Positions 18,004-26,848 of a stretch of 64,000 nucleotides of DNA are shown here, piece after piece. A program made the position numbers and the translations under genes. Source of the stretch: Caballeronia insecticola (GTDB taxonomy: Bacteria; Pseudomonadota; Gammaproteobacteria; Burkholderiales; Burkholderiaceae); assembly GCF_000402035.1 (NCBI RefSeq), contig NC_021287.1:930001-994000 (forward strand), written 5' to 3'. Under the pieces are notes generated by a model. That model did not search any database and was not told the origin of the DNA. It saw only the letters and a program-made list of their open reading frames with translations. How positions within the stretch are numbered: position 1 is the first letter of the stretch; the number at the start of each line of letters is the position of its first letter.

Positions 18004-18846
18004 TTAGCGATGATTGCGGTTCATGAACAGCAGCCGCTCGAACAGCGCGACGTCCTGTTCGTTTTTCAGCAGCGCGCCATGCAGCGGCGGCACGATCTGC
18101 TTCTGATCCTGCGAGCGCAGCGCTTCGGGCGGAATGTCCTCGGCGAGCAGCAGCTTGAGCCAGTCGAGCAGTTCGGACGTGGACGGCTTCTTCTTCAGCC
18201 CCGACACGCCGCGCAGTTCGAAAAAGCTCTGCATGGCGGCGGCGAGCAGGTCCTGCTTGATGCCCGGAAAATGCACCTCGACGATGGCTTTCATCGTCTC
18301 CGCTTCGGGGAACTTGATGTAGTGGAAGAAGCAGCGGCGCAAGAAGGCGTCAGGCAATTCCTTTTCGTTGTTCGACGTGATGATCACGAGCGGCCGATGC
18401 TTCGCCTTCACGAGCTCGCGCGTCTCGTAGACATAGAACTCCATGCGGTCGAGTTCGCGCAGCAGATCGTTCGGAAATTCGATGTCCGCCTTGTCGATCT
18501 CGTCGATCAGCAGCACCGTTTGCTCGTCCGAATCGAACGCCTGCCACAGCACGCCCTTGACGATGTAATTGCGGATATCCTTGACGCGTTCGTCGCCGAG
18601 TTGCGAATCGCGCAGGCGCGAAACCGCGTCGTATTCGTAGAGGCCTTGCTGGGCTTTGGTCGTCGACTTGATGTGCCATTGCAGAAGCGGCATGCCGAGC
18701 GCGCCCGCTACTTCCTCCGCGAGCATGGTCTTGCCGGTGCCGGGTTCGCCTTTGATGAGCAGCGGCCGTTGCAGCGTCATCGCGGCGTTCACCGCGAGTT
18801 TGAGATCGTCGGTTGCGACGTATTGCGATGAGCCTTCGAAACGCAT
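18004..18846 (-). CDS. MoxR-family AAA+ ATPase
   Basis: The 280-residue ATPase shows Walker A GEPGTGKT (about 37-44), Walker B VLLIDEIDKAD (~108-118), sensor 1 IITSNNEKELPDAFLRR (~150-166) and the C-terminal lid. This is the MoxR/RavA class that works with VWA partners as a chaperone. ATG 18846 (MRFEGSSQYVA) is preferred; an upstream in-frame extension of 30 codons has no AAA+ content. It is the first gene of the moxR-GNAT-VWA-benE run and is divergent from the cytochrome genes across 408 bases. Confidence 0.92.
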   Translation of the reverse strand: MRFEGSSQYVATDDLKLAVNAAMTLQRPLLIKGEPGTGKTMLAEEVAGALGMPLLQWHIKSTTKAQQGLYEYDAVSRLRDSQLGDERVKDIRNYIVKGVLWQAFDSDEQTVLLIDEIDKADIEFPNDLLRELDRMEFYVYETRELVKAKHRPLVIITSNNEKELPDAFLRRCFFHYIKFPEAETMKAIVEVHFPGIKQDLLAAAMQSFFELRGVSGLKKKPSTSELLDWLKLLLAEDIPPEALRSQDQKQIVPPLHGALLKNEQDVALFERLLFMNRNHR

Positions 18847-19092
18847 GACGAAGATCCGGTCGGGAAAAAAATCCCAGTATAAGTCAGAAGCCCTTTCGGC
18901 ATTGAGGCGCGCCGGGTATCGTTTGAGCCGCTCCATCGGCGGCTCGTGGCGCGGGTCGAGCGTCGCTCTTACGTCGTCCGGTGCGTGTGCGCAGGCGGCT
19001 TCATCGCTTGTACAGGGACGGATTGTCGCAGGCTGTGCGCGCGCTTTTCAGCCGATTCCCCTTGTCAGCAGGGCTTCGGCGCGGTTCGCGTG

Positions 19093-19121
19093 TGGACGGG
19101 GGGTAGGTCGCGCGGTACAAT
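19093..19121 (+). promoter_or_regulatory. Probable promoter of the cytochrome c gene pair
   Basis: TGGACG at 19093-19098 and TACAAT at 19116-19121 are 17 bases apart and lie about 130 bases before the first cytochrome gene. The rest of the 408-base divergent region (18847-19254) holds no convincing ORF or RNA gene that I could see. Confidence 0.5.
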
Positions 19122-19254
19122 TAGCGCGATTTTTTTGGCCTGCGTGGCGCCAGACCCTGTAGCAGCAAACAGTCCCGAGAAGCTTGTATTGCGCTCGGCG
19201 CGGGCCGCGGCCTTTGGAGCGCCGGATTTCCCCTCAAGCCAGGTTAGAAGAGCT

Positions 19255-19620
19255 ATGAACAATTTCGTCGGCAAATGTGCCGTGATTGCAGCGCTGTCGG
19301 GTCTCGCCGGCTTCGCGACCGAGGCGTCGGCCGATGTCGTCGGCAACGCGAAGGCGGCGGAAGGCAAGGTCGCGATGTGCATCGGCTGCCACGGCATCCC
19401 CGGCTATCGCACCGCGTACCCCGAGGTCTACGAAGTGCCGATGTTGGGCGGTCAGAACGCGCAGTACATCGCCAATGCGCTGCACGCGTACAAGAAGGGC
19501 GATCGTCATTTCGACACGATGCGCGCCATCGCAACGACGCTGTCGGATCAGGACATCGCCGATATCGCCGCGTACTACGCCGCGCAGACTCCCCAATCGA
19601 AGAACAATCCCGACAAGTGA
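19255..19620 (+). CDS. Periplasmic class I monoheme cytochrome c (first of two)
   Basis: The 121-residue precursor has an N-terminal signal peptide (NNFVGKCAVIAALSGLAGFA, cleavage near ASA-D at about 26-27), then a heme site CIGCH (about 42-46) and a methionine ligand candidate in the DTMRAIATTLSDQDIADIAAYYA region (~88-109). It is a soluble c-type cytochrome of the c4/c5-like group. Electron transfer to a terminal oxidase is the likely role. The next gene, 61 bases on, encodes a second monoheme cytochrome, and the two may act as a pair. AGAAG serves as ribosome-binding site. Confidence 0.9.
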   Translation: MNNFVGKCAVIAALSGLAGFATEASADVVGNAKAAEGKVAMCIGCHGIPGYRTAYPEVYEVPMLGGQNAQYIANALHAYKKGDRHFDTMRAIATTLSDQDIADIAAYYAAQTPQSKNNPDK

Positions 19621-19681
19621 TCCGCGCGTGAAATGACCGGCGCCGTGCAAACGGCATCCGACAACGCGGACAGGAGAATTC

Positions 19682-20062
19682 ATGAAGCCCTCTCAGGCAC
19701 TTCAACACAGCTTCAAGACGGCATGCGCGGCAGCGGCGCTCATCGGCATGACGGCGTTCGGCACGGCGCACGCGGCCGACGCGGGCAACGGCAAGGCGCT
19801 CTCCGACAGCCACAACTGCGCGGCCTGCCACGGTCCCGGCCTCAACAAACCGGTGAGCGGGGAGTATCCGCGCCTCGCGGGCCAGCACGCCACCTATATC
19901 TACTGGGCGCTGCGCCAATATCAGATCGGCGGCAACAATCCGAACTTCGGACGCAACAACGCCATCATGGCGGCGCAGGTGCAGAGCCTGTCGCAAAGCG
20001 ATCTGAAGGACCTCGCGGCTTACATCGAATCGCTCGACGGCAGTCTCGTGCTGAAGAAGTAG
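19682..20062 (+). CDS. Periplasmic class I monoheme cytochrome c (second of two)
   Basis: This 126-residue precursor has a signal peptide ending near AHAAD (about 33-34), heme motif CAACH (about 47-51), and methionines in a NNAIMAAQVQSLSQSDLKDLAAYIESL segment near the C-terminus that give the axial ligand. AGGAG lies just ahead of the ATG. The pair resembles the two halves of diheme cytochrome c4 encoded as separate proteins, although the two are only moderately similar. A strong intrinsic terminator follows, so the pair is a two-gene operon. Confidence 0.9.
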   Translation: MKPSQALQHSFKTACAAAALIGMTAFGTAHAADAGNGKALSDSHNCAACHGPGLNKPVSGEYPRLAGQHATYIYWALRQYQIGGNNPNFGRNNAIMAAQVQSLSQSDLKDLAAYIESLDGSLVLKK

Positions 20063-20091
20063 GCGCTGCTTCGGAAGTCCCGGCAGCCGGT

Positions 20092-20127
20092 CAACACCCC
20101 GCTTCGCAAGCGGGGTGTTTTCGTTTG
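20092..20127 (+). terminator. Rho-independent terminator of the cytochrome c pair
   Basis: AACACCCCGCTT, loop CGC, AAGCGGGGTGTT is a perfect 12-pair stem followed by TTCGTTT. Confidence 0.92.
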
Positions 20128-20164
20128 ATGGCGCGGATTCGGTTGCTTAGTTGCTAAGCTGCGC

Positions 20165-20596
20165 TCAGTCGCGCGATGCACGCCGCTCGATGAGCGCGAG
20201 ATAGGCGTCGGTGTCGGGCGGGGTGCCTGTGCGCTGCGCGTCCCAGATGACTTCCCCGAGGCAGTCCATGATCGCGTGCTGCGCATCGTGCGGCGAGCCC
20301 AGACGCGCGACGAGCCGGTCGTGCGCGCGGCGGATGCCCGGCGGTTGATCGATCGACAACTGCTCGCTGATTGCGAGATGCATCGACAGATGCAGAAACG
20401 GATTGGTCTGGCCGCGATCCGGCGAATAGTCGGCCTCGCGCGATCCGGCGTCGACAAGCGCGTCGTGATATTCGGGATGCTCGCCGATCCAGTCGGCGGC
20501 CATGCTTTCAAGTGGCGTCAGAATTTCGCCGGCGCGCTCCTTACGCCAGGTTTCGGAAAAGAACTGACGCACTTCGTCGCGACTGGGATTAAACAT
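20165..20596 (-). CDS. DUF1841 family protein
   Basis: The 143-residue protein shows MFNPSRDEVRQFFSETWRK at the start, HPEYHDAL (about 39-46) and NPFLHLSMHLAISEQLSIDQPPGI (~65-88), the DUF1841 signature found in betaproteobacteria. It is soluble with several conserved histidines (H-x-S-x-H pattern), and its function is unknown. ATG 20596 gives the standard family start. It is the third gene after rsxB and nth, 76 bases downstream of nth. Confidence 0.88.
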   Translation of the reverse strand: MFNPSRDEVRQFFSETWRKERAGEILTPLESMAADWIGEHPEYHDALVDAGSREADYSPDRGQTNPFLHLSMHLAISEQLSIDQPPGIRRAHDRLVARLGSPHDAQHAIMDCLGEVIWDAQRTGTPPDTDAYLALIERRASRD

Positions 20597-20672
20597 AAGG
20601 TATTGATTCGATTGCGGGTTTCTCAATCCGCCATTGTAGACCGCGCAGCCTTCGGGCGCTCGGACCACGGTT

Positions 20673-21317
20673 TCATTCGACCGGCGCGGGCGTCTTCGGC
20701 CGATATTCGCAAAGCGGCTCGATTGCGCAATGCCAGCACTCCGGCACGCGCGCGCGGCACACATAGCGGCCGTGCAGAATCAGCCAGTGATGCGCGTCGC
20801 GCAGGAATTCCTTCGGCGTGAACTTCTCCAGCGCCGTTTCGACTGCGCGCACATCCTTGCCGGGCGCGAGGCCCGTGCGATTGGCGACGCGGAAGATGTG
20901 CGTATCGACGGCAATCGTCGGATGCCCGAAGGCCGTATTCAGCACGACGTTCGCTGTCTTGCGTCCGACGCCCGGCAGCGCTTCGAGCGCCTCGCGATCG
21001 TCGGGCACCTGGCCGTCGTACTGGTCGATCAGCATGCGGCACGTCGCGATCACGTTCTTCGCCTTCGTGCGATACAGCCCGATCGTGCGGATGTAGTCGG
21101 ACACGCCCGCCTCGCCGAGCGCGAGCACAGCCGCGGGCGTATTGGCGACGGGAAACATCTTGCGCATCGCTTTGTTGACCGAGACGTCGGTGGCTTGTGC
21201 CGAGAGCATCACGGCGATCAGCAGTTCGAAGGGCGTGGTGTATTCGAGTTCGGTCTTCGGATGCGGATTCAGGCTTTGCAGCGTTTCGAAAATCGCGTAG
21301 CGCTTTTTCGCGTTCAT
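20673..21317 (-). CDS. nth: Endonuclease III
   Basis: Nth is a DNA glycosylase/AP lyase that removes oxidised pyrimidines. The 214-residue protein has the helix-hairpin-helix LPGVGRKTANVV (about 112-123) with the catalytic lysine, the catalytic aspartate in AVDTHIFRV (~136-144), and four cysteines of the 4Fe-4S cluster near the end (spacing C-X6-C-X2-C-X5-C, ~187-203). Length equals the E. coli enzyme (211). It starts 24 bases after rsxB, and the two are likely cotranscribed. Confidence 0.97.
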   Translation of the reverse strand: MNAKKRYAIFETLQSLNPHPKTELEYTTPFELLIAVMLSAQATDVSVNKAMRKMFPVANTPAAVLALGEAGVSDYIRTIGLYRTKAKNVIATCRMLIDQYDGQVPDDREALEALPGVGRKTANVVLNTAFGHPTIAVDTHIFRVANRTGLAPGKDVRAVETALEKFTPKEFLRDAHHWLILHGRYVCRARVPECWHCAIEPLCEYRPKTPAPVE

Positions 21318-21341
21318 GGGTCGAGGTCCGTTCTCGCGTTC

Positions 21342-22373
21342 TCACGCGGTTTTGTCGCCATCGACGGGACCGGAAGCCTTTTCGTCCGATAGCCCGAGAC
21401 GGCGGCGGCGTTCCTCCGCGGCATCGATCTGCGCCTGCACCGCGGCGCTCACGTGCTCCGTGTTCTTCGGCCCCGCGCCGAGCTGCGCCATTTCTTCCTT
21501 TTTCCTGCGCGCGCGTTCGAGCGCGGCCTGAATGATCGCGCGTTTTTTGGCGTCCGCGTCTTCGCTCGCGACGGGCATTTGCGGTTCCGCTGCCGCTTGC
21601 GCTTTCGTTGGCGTCTCCGCCTGGACCGGCGCCGCACGCGATGCCTGACGCGCATTCGCCCGCGCTTCGGCCGCCGCGCGCTCACGTGCGAGCCGAACCG
21701 TGCGGCGGTCGTGACGCGTACGCGCGGCATCGGCTTCGTCCTGGCTCCAGGCGTCCCAGCCGGTGCGCTCGCCGGTGACGGGCAGCATCGCGATGCAGTC
21801 GACCGGGCAGGGCGGCACGCACAGATCGCAGCCGGTGCACAGTTGCGCGATGACCGTATGCATCTGTTTCGCCGCGCCGACGATTGCATCGACGGGACAC
21901 GCCTGCATGCACAGCGTGCAGCCGATACACACGTTCTCGTCGATGACGGCGACGGGCCGTGGACGCTCCACGCCATGTGTCGTATCGAGCGGGATCACGG
22001 GCTTGCCGAGGAGCCCCGCGAGCCGCGCGATGCCCTCGGCGCCGCCGGGCGGGCACTGGTTGTAGCTCGCCTCGCCCGCGGCGATGGCTTCGGCATACGG
22101 CCGGCAGGCGGGATAGCCGCACTTGGTGCATTGCGTCTGCGGCAGCAGGTCTTCGATGCGCTCTGCGAGCGTCCTGGAAACGGTTGCGGTCACGAGGAAT
22201 GGCGATGATGCGTGGGGATGGCGCAGCGCCTGCACGAACGGATCGGTGTGATCACGCCGGACGTCCGGATGCGTTTGAACGCTTTCGAACGCTTCGGTGT
22301 CCACGACGTCGGCACGCTGCATGTTCGGCGCGCGTCCCGTTTCGACGGGCGCGTGCTCGGCTTTATCCGCCAT
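21342..22373 (-). CDS. rsxB: RsxB/RnfB-like electron transport ferredoxin
   Basis: RnfB is the iron-sulfur subunit of the Rnf/Rsx electron-transport complex. This 343-residue version has the four-cysteine Fe-S domain (CTKCGYPAC ... CPPGG, about 83-112), two 4Fe-4S ferredoxin motifs ([14 protein letters not shown] ~148; [14 protein letters not shown] ~178), and a long charged Ala/Glu/Lys-rich C-terminal tail (~215-343). The membrane helix found at the N-terminus of E. coli RsxB is missing. No other rnf genes are in the window. Start: ATG 22373 is the longest reasonable choice, while a GTG at about residue 62 ([11 protein letters not shown]) would resemble shorter Burkholderia annotations. Adjacent to nth, as in gammaproteobacteria where nth follows rsxE. 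Confidence 0.85.
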   Translation of the reverse strand: MADKAEHAPVETGRAPNMQRADVVDTEAFESVQTHPDVRRDHTDPFVQALRHPHASSPFLVTATVSRTLAERIEDLLPQTQCTKCGYPACRPYAEAIAAGEASYNQCPPGGAEGIARLAGLLGKPVIPLDTTHGVERPRPVAVIDENVCIGCTLCMQACPVDAIVGAAKQMHTVIAQLCTGCDLCVPPCPVDCIAMLPVTGERTGWDAWSQDEADAARTRHDRRTVRLARERAAAEARANARQASRAAPVQAETPTKAQAAAEPQMPVASEDADAKKRAIIQAALERARRKKEEMAQLGAGPKNTEHVSAAVQAQIDAAEERRRRLGLSDEKASGPVDGDKTA

Positions 22374-22579
22374 TATCGCCGAAGTCGGTGAGCGTCGTGA
22401 CGAATGGCTTTCAATCCCAATTGCCAATGTTCTTCGATGTGCGCATAATCGAAGCGCTTCTCCGTTTGACCGCAGGACCGGTGTTTCCCAATAACCTGGG
22501 CAGCGCCCGTTCACGTCATGTACCCCAACGCGGGCCGCGTGACGCTAATCCGGCAACGCGGCTCCCGAATCATGCCACC

Positions 22580-23212
22580 ATGAATCAGCCGAAAATCAAA
22601 AGAGATCCTGAAGGCACCCGGCGCCGTATTTTATTAGCCGCCGCGGAGGAATTCGCTGCCGGAGGTCTGTTCGGCGCGCGCGTCGATCAGATCGCGCGCC
22701 GGGCGGAGACCAATGAACGCATGCTCTACTACTACTTCGGTAGCAAGGAGCAGTTATTCACTGCCGTGCTTGAACATGCGCTCGCGGCGCTTGTCGAGGC
22801 CGAGCGTACGCTCGAACTCGACGGCATCGCGCCCATCGAAGCCATGACGCGTCTCGCCCATTTCGTCTGGGATTACTATCGAGATCATCCGGAACTGCTG
22901 CGCCTCATCAACAATGAAAACTTGCACGAGGCGAGATATATCAAAGGATCGAATCGAATACGCGAACTCATTTCGCCGATCGTCGCAACGCTGACGGCCA
23001 TTCTGGATCGTGGTCAAAAGGCCGGATTGTTTCGCACCGATGTCGATCCGCTCAAGTTCTACGTCACGCTCTCGGGTCTCGGCTATTACATCGTGTCGAA
23101 TCGCTTCACGCTGGAAGCGAGTTTCGGGCTCGATTTCAGCGAGCCGAACCAGCGCGAGCAGATGGTGCGCATGAACACCGAGTTGCTGCTGGCCTATCTG
23201 ACGCGCCGTTGA
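22580..23212 (+). CDS. TetR-family transcriptional regulator
   Basis: The 210-residue protein has a TetR helix-turn-helix at about residues 15-55 (RILLAAAEEFAAGGLFGARVDQIARRAETNERMLYYYFGSKEQLF), followed by a helical ligand-binding domain like that of RutR/YcdC-type regulators (HFVWDYYRDHPELLRLINNEN, ~95-115). It is divergent from rsxB over about 206 bases and convergent with phaZ. Ligand and targets are unknown; its own promoter region and rsxB are the obvious candidates. Confidence 0.92.
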   Translation: MNQPKIKRDPEGTRRRILLAAAEEFAAGGLFGARVDQIARRAETNERMLYYYFGSKEQLFTAVLEHALAALVEAERTLELDGIAPIEAMTRLAHFVWDYYRDHPELLRLINNENLHEARYIKGSNRIRELISPIVATLTAILDRGQKAGLFRTDVDPLKFYVTLSGLGYYIVSNRFTLEASFGLDFSEPNQREQMVRMNTELLLAYLTRR

Positions 23213-23256
23213 GCGCGTCTTGATAGTCGTTTCGACAGCCCGCGCTGTCTGAAGAA

Positions 23257-23296
23257 AAAACGTCGCGCTCTTTGCAGGGCGCGACGTTTTATTTTG
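23257..23296. terminator. Bidirectional terminator between tetR and phaZ
   Basis: AAAACGTCGCGC, loop TCTTTGCAGG, GCGCGACGTTTT with A and T tracts on both sides. It can stop both convergent genes. Confidence 0.88.
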
Positions 23297-23330
23297 CAGC
23301 GATGGAATCGGTCCCGCGACGCGCGGGCGA

Positions 23331-24602
23331 TTACGCAGGCACGGCTTCCGTCTTCGGCGTCTTGTCGTGTTCGAGGATGAACTCGCGCAGTTGCGGATAC
23401 ACCATCGTGCGCCAGCGGCGTCCCGAGAAGATGCCGTAGTGGCCGGCTTTCTCCGCCGTGAAATGCCGCTGATGCTTCGCCGGAATGCCGGTGCAGAGGT
23501 CGTGCGCGGCGCGCGTCTGACCGCTGCCGGAGATGTCGTCGAGTTCGCCTTCGATGGTGAAGAGCGCGGTGTGCTTGATGTCCTGCGGACGCACGAGCTC
23601 GCCGTTCACTTCCCACGTGCCTTCCGCGAGCCTAAATTCCTGGAACACGATGCGGATGGTCTCGAGGTAATACTCGGCGGCCATGTCGAGGACAGCGTTG
23701 TATTCGTCGTAGAAACGGCGATGCTGCTCGGCGTCGTCATCGTCGCCGCGCAGCAGGTTTTGATAGAAGTCCCAATGGGCCGTGAGATGGCGCTCCGGAT
23801 TCATCGCGACGAAGCCCGCATGCTGCAGAAAGCCCGGATAAACCTTGCGGCCCACGCCCGGATAATTCGCCGGCACCGTGTAGATGACGTTGTTCTCGAA
23901 CCACTCGTAGGAATGCTCATTGGCCAGCGAGTTGACCGATGTCGGGCTGCGGCGCGCATCGATCGGGCCGCCCATCATGGTCATGGTGCGCGGGGTGTCT
24001 TCGCCGCGGCTCGCCATGAGCGAGATGGCGGCGAGCACCGGCACGGTCGGCTGACATACCGAAATCACGTGCAGGTCTTTCGCGCCGATATGACGGATGA
24101 ACTCCTGAATGTACTCGACGTAGTCGTCCAGATGGAACGGGCCGTTTTCGATCGGCACCATGCGTGCGTCGAGCCAGTCGGTGATGTACACCTTGTGGTC
24201 TTGCAGGAGCGTTTTCACCGTGTCGCGCAGGAGCGTGGAGTGGTGGCCGGAGAGCGGCGCGCACACGAGCACGATCGGTTCGTTCTTGAGCTTTGTGACG
24301 GTGGCGCTGTCGTCGGCGAAGCGCTTGAAGCGCAGCAGGCGGCAGAACGGTTTCTCGACCACCGTCTGCTCGACGATCGGAATGTTGTGACCGTCTTTGA
24401 CGATCTGATGAATGCTGAACTCGGGTTTCTCGTAGTCCTTGCCGAGCCGGTACAGAAGTTCGTACGCGGCGGAGAAACGGCTCGAACCCGGAACATAGGC
24501 GAGCGGGCTGGCCGGATTGACGAACGATTTGGAAGCGGCCTGGGCCCACGCTGTGAGGGGAGACAGCATGGCTCGCTGGAATTCGTGAATTTGATACAGC
24601 AT
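23331..24602 (-). CDS. phaZ: Intracellular polyhydroxyalkanoate (PHB) depolymerase
   Basis: PhaZ hydrolyses stored poly(3-hydroxybutyrate) granules. The 423-residue protein starts MLYQIHEFQRAMLSPL and carries HVISVCQPTVPVLAA (about 177-191), where the cysteine is the nucleophile in Ralstonia-type PhaZ1, and a C-terminal EKAGHYGIFSGRRWR with the catalytic histidine (~390). ATG 24602 matches family starts. No phaC, phaP or phaR is in the window. Regulation is not visible; the 374-base upstream region is comparatively AT-rich. Confidence 0.92.
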   Translation of the reverse strand: MLYQIHEFQRAMLSPLTAWAQAASKSFVNPASPLAYVPGSSRFSAAYELLYRLGKDYEKPEFSIHQIVKDGHNIPIVEQTVVEKPFCRLLRFKRFADDSATVTKLKNEPIVLVCAPLSGHHSTLLRDTVKTLLQDHKVYITDWLDARMVPIENGPFHLDDYVEYIQEFIRHIGAKDLHVISVCQPTVPVLAAISLMASRGEDTPRTMTMMGGPIDARRSPTSVNSLANEHSYEWFENNVIYTVPANYPGVGRKVYPGFLQHAGFVAMNPERHLTAHWDFYQNLLRGDDDDAEQHRRFYDEYNAVLDMAAEYYLETIRIVFQEFRLAEGTWEVNGELVRPQDIKHTALFTIEGELDDISGSGQTRAAHDLCTGIPAKHQRHFTAEKAGHYGIFSGRRWRTMVYPQLREFILEHDKTPKTEAVPA

Positions 24603-24976
24603 GGTTGCCCCAGTAACTCCGGTCGAAACCGGTACGCCCGTTGATCCCGGCAAAGCATCCGGTGACGAATCTCAACGGCATTCGATGATCCCCGGCGGCG
24701 CGGCGGGCTGTCGCCATGGCGCCGGGGCACTGTCTTTCTGCTAGTTCCTGCTCAATCCGATCTGCCATCCGCACGAGACTCTTGCGCGATAACGACTCTT
24801 AGCAACAAAGCTTGAGCCGAGGCAAGATTTTCCGCGCATTAAGCACGCAATTCAATAGATCGGTTAAAACTGCCTTTCCCAAAACGACAATCGGTCGGAA
24901 GATATTACGGGTTCCGAATTGTGCAATGCAGCAATGGTACCTCTAAAACATCAATTTCGCCAGGCAAAACAGTGCT
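24603..24976. other. Intergenic region between phaZ and the GH15 gene, no gene seen
   Basis: The 374 bases are less GC-rich than the surrounding coding DNA, especially 24820-24990. I saw no convincing ORF, RNA gene or terminator. It should contain the promoter of phaZ, read on the minus strand, and the 3' end region of the glycosidase gene does not extend into it. Confidence 0.5.
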
Positions 24977-26848
24977 TTAAGACTTTCCCGTGGCGGCGTC
25001 GATTTCGGCTTGCGCGTCCTCGCTCGGGCCTTCGGAATCCGTCGGCCGGCCGGTCGCCTTCGCCATCTCTTCCTCGTGGCGCATCAGGTTCATCCCTGTG
25101 TGCACGAGCGCCACGTGCGTGAACGCCTGCGGAAAATTCCCGACCATGCGCTTCGCGACCGTGTCGTATTCCTCGGCCAGCAGCCCGACATCGTTCGCAA
25201 GTCCGACAAGCCGCTCGAACATCCGGTGCGCCTCGTCGATCCGGCCCTGCAATGCCAGGTTGTCGACCAGCCAGAAGCTACATGCGAGAAACGTGCCTTC
25301 TCCGGGCGGCAGTCCGTCCGACACTTCGGTGGTGTGATAGCGCTTCACGAGGCCATCGTGCGTCAATCCGGTCTCGATCGCATGTACGGTTCCGGTCACT
25401 CGCGGATCGTTTGGCGGCAAAAAGCCGAGCAATGGGATCAGCAGAAGGCTCGCGTCGAGCGCGTCGCTGCCGTATGCCTGGGTGAAGGAATTGAGCTGCG
25501 GATTCCAGCTGTTCTTCAGCACTTCGGTGCGAATGCGCGTGCGCATCGCGCGCCAGTGATCGATCGGTCCCGGCAAGTCGAACTTTTCCGCCGATTTGAT
25601 CGCCCGGTCGTACGCGACCCACGCCATCACCTTCGAGAACGTGAAGTGCTGCCGTCCGCCGCGCACTTCCCAGATGCCTTCGTCGGGCTGCTCCCAGATC
25701 GTGTCGAGGTGTTGCAGCATGGCGCACTGGATCGACCAGGCGGTTTCGTCGCTCTGCAGGCCGCCGACGCGCGCGAGATGCAGCGCGTTCATCACTTCGC
25801 CGTAGACGTCGAGCTGCAACTGGTCGACCGCGCCGTTGCCGATGCGCACCGGCGCCGCGCCTTCATAGCCCGGCAGCCACGGAATCTCCCATTCGGGCAG
25901 GCGTCGTTCGCCCGCGATGCCGTACATGATCTGAATCTGCGAAGGCGACCCGGCCATCACGCGCCCCAGCCACGCGCGCCAGGCGCGGGCTTCGTCGTAA
26001 TAGCCGCCGCGCATCATCGCAAGCAGCGTGATGGTCGCGTCGCGCAGCCAGCAGTAGCGATAGTCCCAGTTGCGCGTGCCGCCAAGCTGCTCGGGCAGCG
26101 ACGTCGTCGGCGCGGCAACGATGCCGCCCGTCGGCTCATAGGCGAGCGCCTTGAGCGTGATGAGCGAGCGGCGGATCGCCGGCGCCCAGTGGCCCTTGAG
26201 TTCGCTCTGGCCGGACCATTCGCGCCAGTGGTTCTCGGTGCGCGCGAGTTGCGTATGCGGATCGCTCGCGTGCGGCAGCCGCAGATGCGATTGCGAATAG
26301 CACAGCGAGAACGGTACGCGCTCGCCCGCGCTGACGTCGAAGCAGGCGGTCGTATGCATGTTCTCGCCGACGAGATCGACAGGCGTGCGCAGCACCGCGA
26401 GATCCGGTCCGGCGATGGCGCGAATGCCGCTGTCATCAGGCAGACGGCTGACCCACGGCACCGCCGAGCCGTAGTCGAAACGCAGCACGAGCTCCATCTT
26501 CATGCGCACCGTGCCGCGCCGTCCGATCACGATGCGCACGAGTTCCGAATGACCGTTGCGCAGCGGCATGAAGTCGACGATGGTGATCGCGCCTTGCGGC
26601 GTTTCGAAATCGGTTTCGAGAACCAGCGTGTCCTCGCGATAGCGGCGCGTGATGACGGGCGCTTCGCCGTCGGGCATCTCGGGCGCGATGAGCCAGCGGC
26701 CGTGCTCGGGCGTCCCGAGCAGCGCGGCGAAGCACGCGCCGGAGTCGAAGCGCGGCCAACAGAGCCAGTCGACGGAGCCGTCGCGTGAAATGAGCGCTGC
26801 GGTGTGGCCGTCGCCGACCATCGCATAGTCTTCGATCAAAGCTGGCAT
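24977..26848 (-). CDS. Glycoside hydrolase family 15 protein (probable trehalase or glucoamylase)
   Basis: The 623-residue protein starts IEDYAMVGDGHTAALISRDGSVDWLCWPRFD, the N-terminal beta-sandwich signature of bacterial GH15 proteins, and continues into the (alpha/alpha)6 catalytic domain with GTRNWDYRYCWLRD (about 265-278), NGAVDQLQLDVYGEV (~365) and GEGTFLACSFWLVDNL (~528-543) bearing a catalytic glutamate. Bacterial enzymes of this layout are often trehalases (alpha,alpha-trehalose to glucose), otherwise glucoamylases. No signal peptide is seen, so it is probably cytosolic. ATG 26848 is preferred over an upstream extension. It stands alone with no trehalose synthesis genes nearby. Confidence 0.88.
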   Translation of the reverse strand: MPALIEDYAMVGDGHTAALISRDGSVDWLCWPRFDSGACFAALLGTPEHGRWLIAPEMPDGEAPVITRRYREDTLVLETDFETPQGAITIVDFMPLRNGHSELVRIVIGRRGTVRMKMELVLRFDYGSAVPWVSRLPDDSGIRAIAGPDLAVLRTPVDLVGENMHTTACFDVSAGERVPFSLCYSQSHLRLPHASDPHTQLARTENHWREWSGQSELKGHWAPAIRRSLITLKALAYEPTGGIVAAPTTSLPEQLGGTRNWDYRYCWLRDATITLLAMMRGGYYDEARAWRAWLGRVMAGSPSQIQIMYGIAGERRLPEWEIPWLPGYEGAAPVRIGNGAVDQLQLDVYGEVMNALHLARVGGLQSDETAWSIQCAMLQHLDTIWEQPDEGIWEVRGGRQHFTFSKVMAWVAYDRAIKSAEKFDLPGPIDHWRAMRTRIRTEVLKNSWNPQLNSFTQAYGSDALDASLLLIPLLGFLPPNDPRVTGTVHAIETGLTHDGLVKRYHTTEVSDGLPPGEGTFLACSFWLVDNLALQGRIDEAHRMFERLVGLANDVGLLAEEYDTVAKRMVGNFPQAFTHVALVHTGMNLMRHEEEMAKATGRPTDSEGPSEDAQAEIDAATGKS

